Shown: positions 1 through 7,432 of the stretch, piece after piece
Layout of the letters: each line of letters starts with the position of its first letter
How positions within the stretch are numbered: position 1 is the stretch's first letter
DNA from: Treponema sp.
GTDB taxonomy: Bacteria; Spirochaetota; Spirochaetia; Treponematales; Breznakiellaceae
Direction: 5' to 3'
NCBI GenBank assembly: GCA_031268975.1
Contig: JAIRWM010000142.1
Location: forward strand, 1-43,145
Length of the DNA: 43,145 bases
The notes under the pieces: generated by a model
Told to the model about the DNA's origin: nothing
The model's input: the letters and a program-made list of their open reading frames with translations, nothing else
The model's database searches: none
Position numbers and translations under genes: made by a program

Positions 1-68
1 AATTTATCGGGGAAAGCGAATTCAAGTATTAGGGAAGAAAAAGCCAACCATCACCCCGCCCTGCCCCG

Positions 69-185
69 CTAAACTTGACCCATGACTCAAAGTGTGGTTT
101 TTCAGGAAGAATTCCACCATGAAGAATTCCAAAGGACGGCTTGGTGGTTACAATTCTTTTTATTCCGTCTGTGGGCCAAGTTTAG
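69..185. mobile_element. MITE-like inverted-repeat element A (117 bp)
   Basis: The ends are imperfect 12-bp terminal inverted repeats: CTAAACTTGACC at 69-80 and GGCCAAGTTTAG at 174-185 (11 of 12 match). A 9-bp direct repeat, CCTGCCCCG, flanks the element at 60-68 and 186-194, which looks like a target-site duplication. There is no room for a transposase. Its right half (134-164) is a 31-bp exact match to 41621-41651 inside a second element that has the same termini. I infer a non-autonomous element mobilised by a transposase outside this window. The family is not recognised. Confidence 0.6.
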
Positions 186-255
186 CCTGCCCCGCCGGGC
201 CTTTCCGGGACCGGCAAGCGCCTGCCGTTGGCCGGCATCTGCCTGCCGCCGGCAG

Positions 256-423
256 GAAAGTACATCCCTGCGGTCCGCAAGTACATACGCACGGTCCGCA
301 AGTACATACGCACGGTCCGTAACTACATACGCGCGGTCCGTAACTACATACGCACGGTCCGTAACTACATACGCGCCGTTCGTAACTACATCCGCGCGGT
401 CCGGAAGTACATCCCTGCGGTAC
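256..423. repeat. 21-bp tandem repeat array, 8 units
   Basis: Eight head-to-tail 21-bp units run from 256 to 423. Units at 277-297 and 298-318 are identical, and the others differ at a few positions. The typical unit is GTAACTACATACGCACGGTC plus a final C. The array ends on the first base of the fliJ stop codon (423-425), so it fills the space just downstream of fliJ. Because 21 is a multiple of three, the array is open in several frames and yields spurious heptapeptide-repeat reading frames. A hairpin, CCTGCC/GGCAGG at 242-256, lies just before it without a T tract. I see no gene in 1-422. Confidence 0.9.
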
Positions 424-854
424 TAGGCCCGCGCGAAACGGCCGGCGGAAATGTCGTCGAGGGTCAGTATTTCTTCGGCGGAAGCCTTTTTGCGGTATTC
501 TTTTTCGCGGCGCTCTTTCAGCTTGTCAAGGACTTTCCGGTCCCGCGAAGCTTCAATATAGAGCGCGCGGGCTTCTTCAACGGCAAGGTCCGCTTTCGCC
601 GCCGCTGTAAGAAGGGCGTCTTTTACCGAGTCCAGCCTTCGTATGTAATTGTCGTAGGATAGAATTTCCGAAACGCCGTGGGTTTTGCCAAAACGGGCCG
701 CGGCAGCCAGGACTTTTTCTTCGGCGGTGCGTTTGATGTTGTTTTCCAGATCCGCAAGCGTGCCGATGGCTTTTCCCAGTTCAAGTTCCGTTTCTCGTTC
801 CTTGTTCAGCCTGAGGGCGAGTATTTTTTCAAGCTTAAAGTGAAACTGCTTCAA
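423..854 (-). CDS. fliJ: Flagellar export chaperone FliJ
   Basis: This 143-residue protein is predicted to be almost entirely a charged, heptad-patterned coiled coil, as in FliJ, the soluble component of the flagellar type III export apparatus that sits in the FliI ATPase ring and escorts unladen chaperones. Sequence conservation in FliJ is low, so the call rests on length, coiled-coil character and position. It follows fliI with a 4-bp ATGA overlap (851-854), and fliH and fliI lie immediately upstream, which is the standard order. It is the last gene of the long minus-strand run. A 21-bp repeat array abuts its TAG stop and could have been involved in setting the C-terminus. Confidence 0.85.
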   Translation of the reverse strand: MKQFHFKLEKILALRLNKERETELELGKAIGTLADLENNIKRTAEEKVLAAAARFGKTHGVSEILSYDNYIRRLDSVKDALLTAAAKADLAVEEARALYIEASRDRKVLDKLKERREKEYRKKASAEEILTLDDISAGRFARA

Positions 855-2338
855 CGCGCCGTTTCCGTTTCCGCCGCGGGGAGGAGGGCGGCTTCTCCGG
901 GAGAAACTTTATCTGCCGCGTCCTGTCCGCCGCCGTCTTCGGGGCCGCCGGTTTTGTCTTCCGCCGGAAAAATCCCCGTGCCGGCGGTCTTAAACCCTTC
1001 CATTTCCTCCACGGGAATGGTCAAGCCGGTAATCTCGCTCATAACCTGAAGCGTTTCCACCAGCGAGGATTTTTCCTCAACCGTCTGAACAAGAAACGAG
1101 TCTATGGCCGGTTTTTTGGCGACAGCTTCGTCTATGGCCGGGTTAGTCCCCTGGTGGTACGCTCCCACGTTGATAAGGTCTTCCGATTCGCCGTACACGG
1201 CAAGCAGCCGGCGTATGTATCCCGCCGCTTTCCGCGTTACCTCGCCGGAGACTTTCGGGGCCAGGCGGGAAATGCTTCCCAGAACGTCGACCGCGGGGTA
1301 ATGATTCGCTTCGGCAAGGCGGCGGGAAAGCACGATGTGGCCGTCAAGCGTGCCGCGGACGGTATCGGAAACAGGTTCGTCCAGATCATCACCGTCAACA
1401 AGAATCGTATAAAAACCGGTTATGGTTCCCTTGTCGCTGGTTCCGCATCGTTCAAGCAATTTCGGCATTGAGTCAAAGACGCTTGGGGTATAGCCCCTGG
1501 TCGCGGGGGGTTCACCGGAGGCGAGGCCGATTTCCCGCTGGGCGCGGGCAAAACGGGTAACGGAATCAAAGAGCAGCATAACGTCAAGGCCCAGGTCGCG
1601 GAAATATTCGGCTACGGCGGTAGCGGTATACGCGCCCCGAAGCCGCGCCAGGGGCGGCGAGTTTGACGGCGAAACGACAATAACGCTGCGGGCGAGCCCT
1701 TCGGGGCCCAGATCGCCGGCGATAAAGTCGTTTACTTCGCGGCCGCGTTCACCGATAAGGGCGACAACGTTGACATCCGCGCTGGTGTTCCGGGCAATCA
1801 TTCCAAGCAGGGTTGATTTTCCCACGCCCGATCCGGCGAATATACCCAGCCGCTGGCCCCTGCCCACCGCCAAAAGCCCGTCGATGGACCTGACGCCGGT
1901 AACAATACGCTGGGTTACCCGGCGGCGGGTAAGCGGCTCGGGGGGGGTGTTTACCGCGGGATACCGTATGTTGGACGCGATGTCGCTTCTGCCGTCAACG
2001 GTGTGGCCCATGCAGTCAAGCACCCTGCCCAAAAGCTGCCTTGATACGGGAATCTCAAGCCGCCCTCCGGAGGCGATTACCCGGTTCCCGACTTCAATGC
2101 CGTCGGTATCCTCGTATGCCATAAGCTGGACGATATCTTCCCTGAGGCCGACAACTTCCGCGTGGATACGTCCCCTGCCTTTGGGAACTTCTATCCGGCA
2201 CAGTTCCCCGATAATTGCCTGCGGGCCCCGGCTTTCAATCAACAGTCCCTGAACCTTTACAATCCTGCCGATACATTTTATCGGATCAACTTCTTCGGTG
2301 GTTTCCAAATATTTATCAATAATTGATGCCGACGCCAT
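851..2338 (-). CDS. fliI: Flagellum-specific ATPase FliI
   Basis: FliI is the F1-beta-like ATPase that energises loading of substrates into the flagellar type III secretion gate on the cytoplasmic side of the basal body. The Walker A motif GSGVGKST is at about residues 169-176 and the Walker B strand VMLLFD at about 253-258, in a typical catalytic core with the export-ATPase N-terminal barrel ahead of it. At 495 residues it is longer than the usual 430-450. The excess is a low-complexity Gly/Ala/Glu-rich C-terminal tail after about residue 450, absent from most FliI proteins. The gene starts directly after the fliH stop codon (no gap) and overlaps fliJ by 4 bp, suggesting tight translational coupling of the three export components. 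Confidence 0.97.
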   Translation of the reverse strand: MASASIIDKYLETTEEVDPIKCIGRIVKVQGLLIESRGPQAIIGELCRIEVPKGRGRIHAEVVGLREDIVQLMAYEDTDGIEVGNRVIASGGRLEIPVSRQLLGRVLDCMGHTVDGRSDIASNIRYPAVNTPPEPLTRRRVTQRIVTGVRSIDGLLAVGRGQRLGIFAGSGVGKSTLLGMIARNTSADVNVVALIGERGREVNDFIAGDLGPEGLARSVIVVSPSNSPPLARLRGAYTATAVAEYFRDLGLDVMLLFDSVTRFARAQREIGLASGEPPATRGYTPSVFDSMPKLLERCGTSDKGTITGFYTILVDGDDLDEPVSDTVRGTLDGHIVLSRRLAEANHYPAVDVLGSISRLAPKVSGEVTRKAAGYIRRLLAVYGESEDLINVGAYHQGTNPAIDEAVAKKPAIDSFLVQTVEEKSSLVETLQVMSEITGLTIPVEEMEGFKTAGTGIFPAEDKTGGPEDGGGQDAADKVSPGEAALLPAAETETAR

Positions 2339-3295
2339 TTATACGCCTTCTCCCGCCGAGGCTGTTTTTGCCCGCGTCTTGATTGGGGTAACTTCGAGTA
2401 TTTTTGATTCCAGTTCCGCAAGCTGGCTTGAGATTCTGGCGTCAATTTCGCCGAAGTCCGTCTCAATTACGCAGCCGCCCGGATCAACCGTAGAATCTTC
2501 AATAATCTGGAGTGATTTTACGCCTTCCACAAGCTGGATAAATTCCTTTGTATGATCGGTGGTAAGCTTTACGTCAACAAGATTTACTTTAATAATAATG
2601 TTCCCGCGGCCTTTGACTTTACGCAGCGCCTGTATCACATTGGAAATAACCACTTCGCGCTGATTTTCCGAAATAATCTTGATAACCTTGCGGGAAATAA
2701 GCAGGACAAGGCTGATGATCTGCTGTTCCGTTTCCGTAAGTATCTCTTCCCGTTTGTCCTGGGCCCGTTCAAGTATCGTCTGGGTGCGACGGACAAGCCG
2801 CTCGGATTCGGCCCGGCCTTCTTCGAACCCCACTTCGCGGCCGGCAAGCCTTCCCTGTTCTTCGGCGTCCCGGCGCTCGTTCTCGAACGCGGCAAGAGAA
2901 TCGGCTTCAATCTGCTTTGCCTTTGTCTTTGCGCCTGAGATGATTTTTTCGGCTTCGTCTTCGGCTTCGCGCTTTGCGGACTGGGCCAGATCTGTTTTCC
3001 GTTTAACTTCCCTGAACGCGGCTTCTTCGGCTTCCTTGATAATCGTATCCGCCTCTGCCCTGGCGGACCGTATCATCGCTTCCTTTTCCTGCTCCCACTG
3101 GGTTTTGAACAGTTCCGCTTCACGGCGGATGTCGTCTGCCGTAGGGCCTGAGTATTCGTCAACTTCTTCCATTTCTTCGACGGCTTCTTCCACCGGGGCA
3201 AGGTGTTCAAGCCCCGGAAAAGAATGAGGCGGATCAAGAACTATCCTGCTGCCCATAAGAGTAACTTCGCCGGGCCTGAAAACCGCTTTTGCCAT
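2339..3295 (-). CDS. fliH: Flagellar export ATPase regulator FliH
   Basis: FliH forms a homodimer that binds and restrains FliI and tethers it to the C-ring through FliN. Here it has 318 residues: a variable acidic N-terminus, a long Glu/Arg/Ala-rich coiled-coil stalk (about residues 55-190) and a C-terminal globular domain related to V/F-type ATPase peripheral-stalk subunits (about 195-300). It is longer than the enteric protein (about 230), as is common in spirochaetes, where the export assembly is large. It lies between fliG and fliI. The start follows an AAAGAGG-type ribosome binding site, and the stop touches the fliI start. Confidence 0.92.
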   Translation of the reverse strand: MAKAVFRPGEVTLMGSRIVLDPPHSFPGLEHLAPVEEAVEEMEEVDEYSGPTADDIRREAELFKTQWEQEKEAMIRSARAEADTIIKEAEEAAFREVKRKTDLAQSAKREAEDEAEKIISGAKTKAKQIEADSLAAFENERRDAEEQGRLAGREVGFEEGRAESERLVRRTQTILERAQDKREEILTETEQQIISLVLLISRKVIKIISENQREVVISNVIQALRKVKGRGNIIIKVNLVDVKLTTDHTKEFIQLVEGVKSLQIIEDSTVDPGGCVIETDFGEIDARISSQLAELESKILEVTPIKTRAKTASAGEGV

Positions 3296-3307
3296 ATATA
3301 CCTCTTT

Positions 3308-4363
3308 TTACACGACAAGCTCGTCTTCGCCGGAACGGGCGACGACAATTTCGCCGGTATCTTCCAGATGGCGGATTATGGAAACTATTTTCTGCTGGGC
3401 TTCTTCAACGTCTTTAAGGCGTATGGGGCCCATGTATTCCATATCTTCCTTGAGCATTCCCGCCGCGCGTTTACTCATGTTGCGGAATATTTTATCCTGT
3501 ACTTCCGTATCCACGCTCTTGAGGGCCTTGGCCAGCTCCTGCGAATCGACTTCGCGCATAACCTTCTGGATGGCCCGGTCGTCGAGCATGACAATATCCT
3601 CGAACACGAACATGCGCTTCTTGATTTCTTCCGCAAGCTCCGGGTCTTCGTCTTCCAGCGCCTCAATAATCTGTTTTTCAGAGGAACGGTCGACAAGGTT
3701 GAGGATTTCCACGATGCTTTCAACGCCGCCGGCCGCCGTATAGTCTTCGCTGGACAGGGTGGACAGCTTCTTCTCCAGAACCCGTTCCACTTCCCTGAGC
3801 ACTTCGGGGCTTGTTCTGTCCATTGTGGCGATACGCCGCGCCACGTCGCTCTGCACTTCGTGGGGAAGATTTTGCAGGATGATCGACGCCTTGTTCGGTT
3901 CAAGATACGCCAGTATAAGGGCGATGGTCTGGGGATGTTCCTGCTGGATAAAGTTGAGGAGATGAGCCGGATCTGTCCGGCGTATAAAGTCAAACGGACG
4001 CACCTGAAGGCTCGAAGTCAGCCGGGGGATGATGTCTATGGCCTTCTGGCTGCCAAGGGATTTTTCCAGCAGTTCCCGGGCATAGTCGATTCCGCCGGTG
4101 GTGATAAACTGGTTGGCCATCATGAGTTCCTGGAACTCCATGAGTATGGCGTCTTTCTGTTCCGGCTCTATGGTTTCAAGGCGGGCAATTTCGAATGTAA
4201 GCGTCTCTATCTCGTCTTCCCGGAGGTACTTGAAAATCTCCGCGGAAATTTCAGACCCTATGCTTACAAGGAATATGGCGGCTTTCTGCCTGCCTGAAAA
4301 TTCCTTTCCGCCTTTTTTCTTGGAAGAAGAACCGCTCTGTGTCGTACCGGTGCTTTGGGCCAT
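3308..4363 (-). CDS. fliG: Flagellar motor switch protein FliG (FliG2-type)
   Basis: FliG is the rotor protein of the C-ring that touches the stator and generates torque. The 351-residue sequence has the conserved EHPQ motif at 142-145 (middle domain, FliM binding), a second armadillo-like segment, and an MFVF motif at 251-254 leading into a charged helix that carries the torque residues (about 255-282). The N-terminal domain that binds the FliF tail is intact, behind a Ser/Lys-rich leader of about 20 residues. Spirochaetes often carry two fliG genes; the copy in the fliF-fliH operon with a full torque helix corresponds to the motor-essential FliG2. The gap to fliF is 3 bp. Confidence 0.97.
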   Translation of the reverse strand: MAQSTGTTQSGSSSKKKGGKEFSGRQKAAIFLVSIGSEISAEIFKYLREDEIETLTFEIARLETIEPEQKDAILMEFQELMMANQFITTGGIDYARELLEKSLGSQKAIDIIPRLTSSLQVRPFDFIRRTDPAHLLNFIQQEHPQTIALILAYLEPNKASIILQNLPHEVQSDVARRIATMDRTSPEVLREVERVLEKKLSTLSSEDYTAAGGVESIVEILNLVDRSSEKQIIEALEDEDPELAEEIKKRMFVFEDIVMLDDRAIQKVMREVDSQELAKALKSVDTEVQDKIFRNMSKRAAGMLKEDMEYMGPIRLKDVEEAQQKIVSIIRHLEDTGEIVVARSGEDELVV

Positions 4364-4366
4364 GCT

Positions 4367-6070
4367 TTAATCCTCCAACAGCCAGGTTCTGATAAGCTGT
4401 GCGGCATCTTCGGGATGATCCTTGGCCATGCTGATAACATTCTCCTGAAGTTCCATCCGCTTTCTTTCTTCAACGGACATGGAAACTTCCACGCCTTCCT
4501 GTTCCGCCCGGAGCAGCGCGTCTTCTCTGGCGGCCTGCCGTTCGCGGGCAAGGGCCTCTTCGTCGGCCAGCCGTTTCCGCTCAACGGCCTTGGACACAAG
4601 CCTGAACCCGAGGAAGGCTATCAAAAGCACCGCGATGCCTACAAGGACAACCAGAATCGTGTTCTGTATGTTCCGTTCCCTGAAAAAAGCCGCGTCTTCT
4701 TCGGTAAACTGCCTGGTTCTGTCAAAGCGTATGTTCTGCACGGTAACCGAATCGCCTTTGTTCTGATTGTAGCCAATGGCGTCCTGCACCAAAGCCGTTG
4801 TCGCCCGTAAATCTTCCTGGGTAATGGGGGTGTATTCCCGCTCCAGGGTGTTGTTCGGCAGAATTATCGGCTTTCCGTTCTCATCGTACTTTTTTGTCCA
4901 CTTTCCGTCAATGTTTACCGACACGGTTACCCGGTCTATTCTGGGTTTGCGTTCTTCTTCCGTTATTTCGCTGGAAACATTTTCGTTTCTTTTCACGACA
5001 TGCTGGGTAACTTCGCCCTGGACATTGGTCATATCAGTATACGCCGGCATGACGTTCGGCTCCATTCCCGGAGGACCTTCCGGGTTAAAGCCCGTCCCCT
5101 TGTACGTGGTGTCGTACGTTTCAGTCGAATACGTGACAGAATCCTGTATGTCCGAATCATCGTAAACGGTATTGGGGTTGTCCGTTTTTTTGACAAACGG
5201 CAGGTATCTGGTACTGCTGACAGACTTTTTGGACATGTCCATGTCTATTTTGATGTTAAGATCCCGTACCCGGTCTTCGGTAAATATTTTTTGAAGGGAG
5301 CCTAAAATAACGGCCCGGTATTTCGCTTCCAGCTGGAGTATGTTTTTCTGCTGCCGTTCCACAAGGCTCTGTTCATCCCAGCCCCTTGTCCCCTCAAAGT
5401 CGTTCAGCACATTGCCTTTTTGATCGGTAATGACGATGTTCTCGTCTTTAAGGCCCTCGACGGCGTATTTGAGGAGCTTTTGTATGCCTTCAACTTGCCC
5501 GCGGTTTTCGGTAATGCCGCTCCCCGGAGTGGGAATAAGAATGACACTGGCCGTAGCCGGATTTTGATCCGACAGAAACAGGGCTTCTTTGGGAAAGACA
5601 ATCGTTACATTGGCGTCGTCGACCCCGTCCAGCGCCCTGATATGTTCCCTGACCATCTGGGTGTGGGCCCTCTGAAAATTGACATTTCTCTCTATGTCGG
5701 TCAGGGTCCAGCGTTCCCGGTCGAATATATTCCAGGGATCGGTTCCGCCGGGGATAAGGTCTTCCCGAATCAGCATGCCCCGCATTTTTTTCGCGACAGC
5801 CTCGTCGGAAACCATAATGGTTCCGTTGGCGGAAATTGTTGTTCTGTAGCCTGCTTCGTTAATCCTGGTTGTGATACGATCCCTGGCGTCGGCGTCGGCA
5901 ATGGGCGCGTCGATGACCGGGATCATGGCCGGCGACGACGACACCGAAACAAGGGCGCACAGTCCCACGATAAACGCGAGAACAATGCCCGCGAGTACAA
6001 GCTTTTGTATGAGGCTCCACTTGCCCCACAGGTTCTTGACCTGCTCAAGCAGTCTTTTTAAAAAGTCCAT
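4367..6070 (-). CDS. fliF: Flagellar MS-ring protein FliF
   Basis: FliF forms the MS ring in the inner membrane, the platform for the rod, the export gate and the C-ring. The 567-residue protein has two membrane segments, one at about 24-44 and one at about 470-492, enclosing a periplasmic region with ring-building motifs and a loop rich in Thr, Ser and Tyr. The cytoplasmic tail after residue 492 is highly charged and ends in a Trp-Leu-Leu-Glu-Asp helix that binds the FliG N-terminus. A strong GGGGGAGGGG-type ribosome binding site precedes the ATG. A 36-bp gap to fliE contains a short GGCGG/CCGCC hairpin without a T tract. Confidence 0.97.
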   Translation of the reverse strand: MDFLKRLLEQVKNLWGKWSLIQKLVLAGIVLAFIVGLCALVSVSSSPAMIPVIDAPIADADARDRITTRINEAGYRTTISANGTIMVSDEAVAKKMRGMLIREDLIPGGTDPWNIFDRERWTLTDIERNVNFQRAHTQMVREHIRALDGVDDANVTIVFPKEALFLSDQNPATASVILIPTPGSGITENRGQVEGIQKLLKYAVEGLKDENIVITDQKGNVLNDFEGTRGWDEQSLVERQQKNILQLEAKYRAVILGSLQKIFTEDRVRDLNIKIDMDMSKKSVSSTRYLPFVKKTDNPNTVYDDSDIQDSVTYSTETYDTTYKGTGFNPEGPPGMEPNVMPAYTDMTNVQGEVTQHVVKRNENVSSEITEEERKPRIDRVTVSVNIDGKWTKKYDENGKPIILPNNTLEREYTPITQEDLRATTALVQDAIGYNQNKGDSVTVQNIRFDRTRQFTEEDAAFFRERNIQNTILVVLVGIAVLLIAFLGFRLVSKAVERKRLADEEALARERQAAREDALLRAEQEGVEVSMSVEERKRMELQENVISMAKDHPEDAAQLIRTWLLED

Positions 6071-6106
6071 TTCCCCTCCCCCTGGCGGCGGCTGTCCGCC
6101 GTGTTT

Positions 6107-6487
6107 CTATCTGGAATTAATAATATCTCTCCATGCCTGAACCACGCGGTTCAGTATTGTTTTTGACACATTAAGCATCATCTCCGCCTTCGCCTGGGCG
6201 TCTGTAATTTCGTGAACCTCCACGGATTCCGGATCCACGATCATCTGCTTGTACAGTTCCTCATAGTTCTGTCGATACGCGTTAACCCTGTCCAGCGCCT
6301 TGAGCATTACCTTGTCGAATGTACCGTCGCCATAGAGGCCGTCCGCGCCGATTACTTTTCCCATTTTTGAAATACCGCCTCCGGTAGCGTTGTAAAATTC
6401 TTCGTTGTACACCTTCGGCCTGAAATCCGGAAACTGGGAAGAACCCTCAGGCTGCGGAATGGGCGCTAAAACCGGTTTAACTGTCAT
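6107..6487 (-). CDS. fliE: Flagellar hook-basal body adaptor FliE
   Basis: FliE is the small adaptor joining the MS ring to the proximal rod. At 126 residues it is slightly longer than the enteric protein (104), with an extra Pro-rich N-terminus. The C-terminal half has the family signature: a Val/Glu/Thr-rich helix leading to A-x-A-x-M-M-L-N-V and a final R-V-V-Q-A-W-R-D-I. It sits in the canonical flgB-flgC-fliE-fliF order, 3 bp after flgC, with a GGAGGAGG ribosome binding site that supports the ATG chosen. Confidence 0.95.
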   Translation of the reverse strand: MTVKPVLAPIPQPEGSSQFPDFRPKVYNEEFYNATGGGISKMGKVIGADGLYGDGTFDKVMLKALDRVNAYRQNYEELYKQMIVDPESVEVHEITDAQAKAEMMLNVSKTILNRVVQAWRDIINSR

Positions 6488-6490
6488 ATA

Positions 6491-6949
6491 CTACCTCCTC
6501 CCTATTTCCAGGGCTTTTTGAAACATTGATTTATACCCTTCCACTATCTGGGCGCTGGCTTCGTAAGCTCTGGACGCCTCAAGCATATCTACCATTTCCG
6601 TAACCACATCCACGTTCGGCATAAGTACATAGTCCTTTTTCTGCCCTTCCCTGATTCTGTCGGGATGGGTCGGATCGTACACTTCCCGGAGCGGGCCGTC
6701 GTCTTTTTCCAGCGCGGCAACCCGTACTCCGGCGCCCGGCCCGTTATCCAGCATTCCCGGTAAAAACGGCGAGCGCCAGTACGGCTGCTGTACCCGGGGT
6801 CTCATAATGACGCGGGTACGCCTGTAGGGGCCTCCCTCGTCGGTCCGCGTGGTGTTCACATTGGCGATATTGTCGGCGATAACGTCGAGCCGTAACCGCT
6901 GGGCGCTCATTCCCGAAGAAGCTATGTTAATTGACGAAAAAAGTCCCAT
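6491..6949 (-). CDS. flgC: Flagellar proximal rod protein FlgC
   Basis: FlgC is one of the proximal rod subunits that cross the periplasm between the MS ring and the hook. The 152-residue sequence begins with the rod/hook family signature (S-S-I-N-I-A-S-S-G-M-S-A-Q-R-L-R) and has the N-terminal NIAN-type motif around residue 27-32. The C-terminal helix pairs with the N-terminal one, as in all axial proteins, and ends with an E-A-S-R-A-Y-E-A-style repeat. There is no cleaved signal; axial proteins leave through the type III gate. The gene is 10 bp downstream of flgB and 3 bp upstream of fliE. Confidence 0.97.
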   Translation of the reverse strand: MGLFSSINIASSGMSAQRLRLDVIADNIANVNTTRTDEGGPYRRTRVIMRPRVQQPYWRSPFLPGMLDNGPGAGVRVAALEKDDGPLREVYDPTHPDRIREGQKKDYVLMPNVDVVTEMVDMLEASRAYEASAQIVEGYKSMFQKALEIGRR

Positions 6950-6959
6950 TTACTGTCTC

Positions 6960-7373
6960 CTATGCCCGTAATACCAGGTTTATCTGGCTGTATTCAAACG
7001 CCGCCGCCTGCGCGTACAGGGTGTATTGAAGCTGATTTTTCAGAATCCGGTTAAATTCCTCCTCCGGGTCCACGTTGTTTCCGGTGTTGTCGTATGCCGA
7101 AAGGTAATCAAGCACCCGCCTGGGTTTGACATTCCGGTAATCAAGCTGCGTCCACGAAGAAATATGGCGCGAATCCGCCCTGGCCATTTCAAAACTTGGC
7201 TTGTAGTCCTGTGAATTCAGGGCTTTTTCAAGCGACGCCTCAAAATTTACCTCGGAACGCTTGAAACCGGACACGTCTTTATTCACCAGGTTATCGGCAT
7301 AGACAGAGTCCCTGAGCATGCTTACATCCATCGCGCGGCTCAGTAAATCAAGGGTTTTGGCAAAACTACTCAC
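6960..7373 (-). CDS. flgB: Flagellar proximal rod protein FlgB
   Basis: FlgB is the innermost rod subunit. This 137-residue protein shows the axial family pattern of a long N-terminal helix with a D-N-x-x-N-K-D-V-S-G-F-K motif near residues 28-38 and a C-terminal amphipathic helix. The start codon is GTG, behind an AGAGAGG ribosome binding site. It begins the flagellar block and is separated from hslU by 59 bp, the largest gap in the entire minus-strand run. That gap is the only reasonable place for an internal promoter, although I see no convincing -35/-10 pair there. Confidence 0.95.
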   Translation of the reverse strand: MSSFAKTLDLLSRAMDVSMLRDSVYADNLVNKDVSGFKRSEVNFEASLEKALNSQDYKPSFEMARADSRHISSWTQLDYRNVKPRRVLDYLSAYDNTGNNVDPEEEFNRILKNQLQYTLYAQAAAFEYSQINLVLRA

Positions 7374-7432
7374 TTTTACACCTCTCTCGATAGAATCGGT
7401 AAAACATCAGCGTTCCTTTACCTTCGGGCCTG

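Noticed and set aside
242-256. Intrinsic terminator for the fliJ end of the long operon
   Set aside because: The CCTGCC/GGCAGG hairpin has no T tract in the direction of transcription and lies about 170 bp beyond the fliJ stop.
256-423. CRISPR array
   Set aside because: The units are contiguous without unique spacers and only 21 bp long; no cas gene is in the window. The same applies to 31871-32030.
82-426. Plus-strand reading frames of up to 144 residues with heptapeptide repeats near the start of the window
   Set aside because: They read the 21-bp tandem array, which is open in several frames because 21 is a multiple of three. They begin inside an inverted-repeat element and have no convincing ribosome binding site.
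3203-4297. 364-residue frame on the plus strand opposite fliG and fliH
   Set aside because: Antisense shadow of two certain genes, with His/Phe/Gly-rich composition typical of reversed GC-rich coding sequence.
7374-7432. Separate flagellar promoter between hslU and flgB
   Set aside because: No sigma28- or sigma70-like pair with acceptable spacing is visible in the 59 bp.
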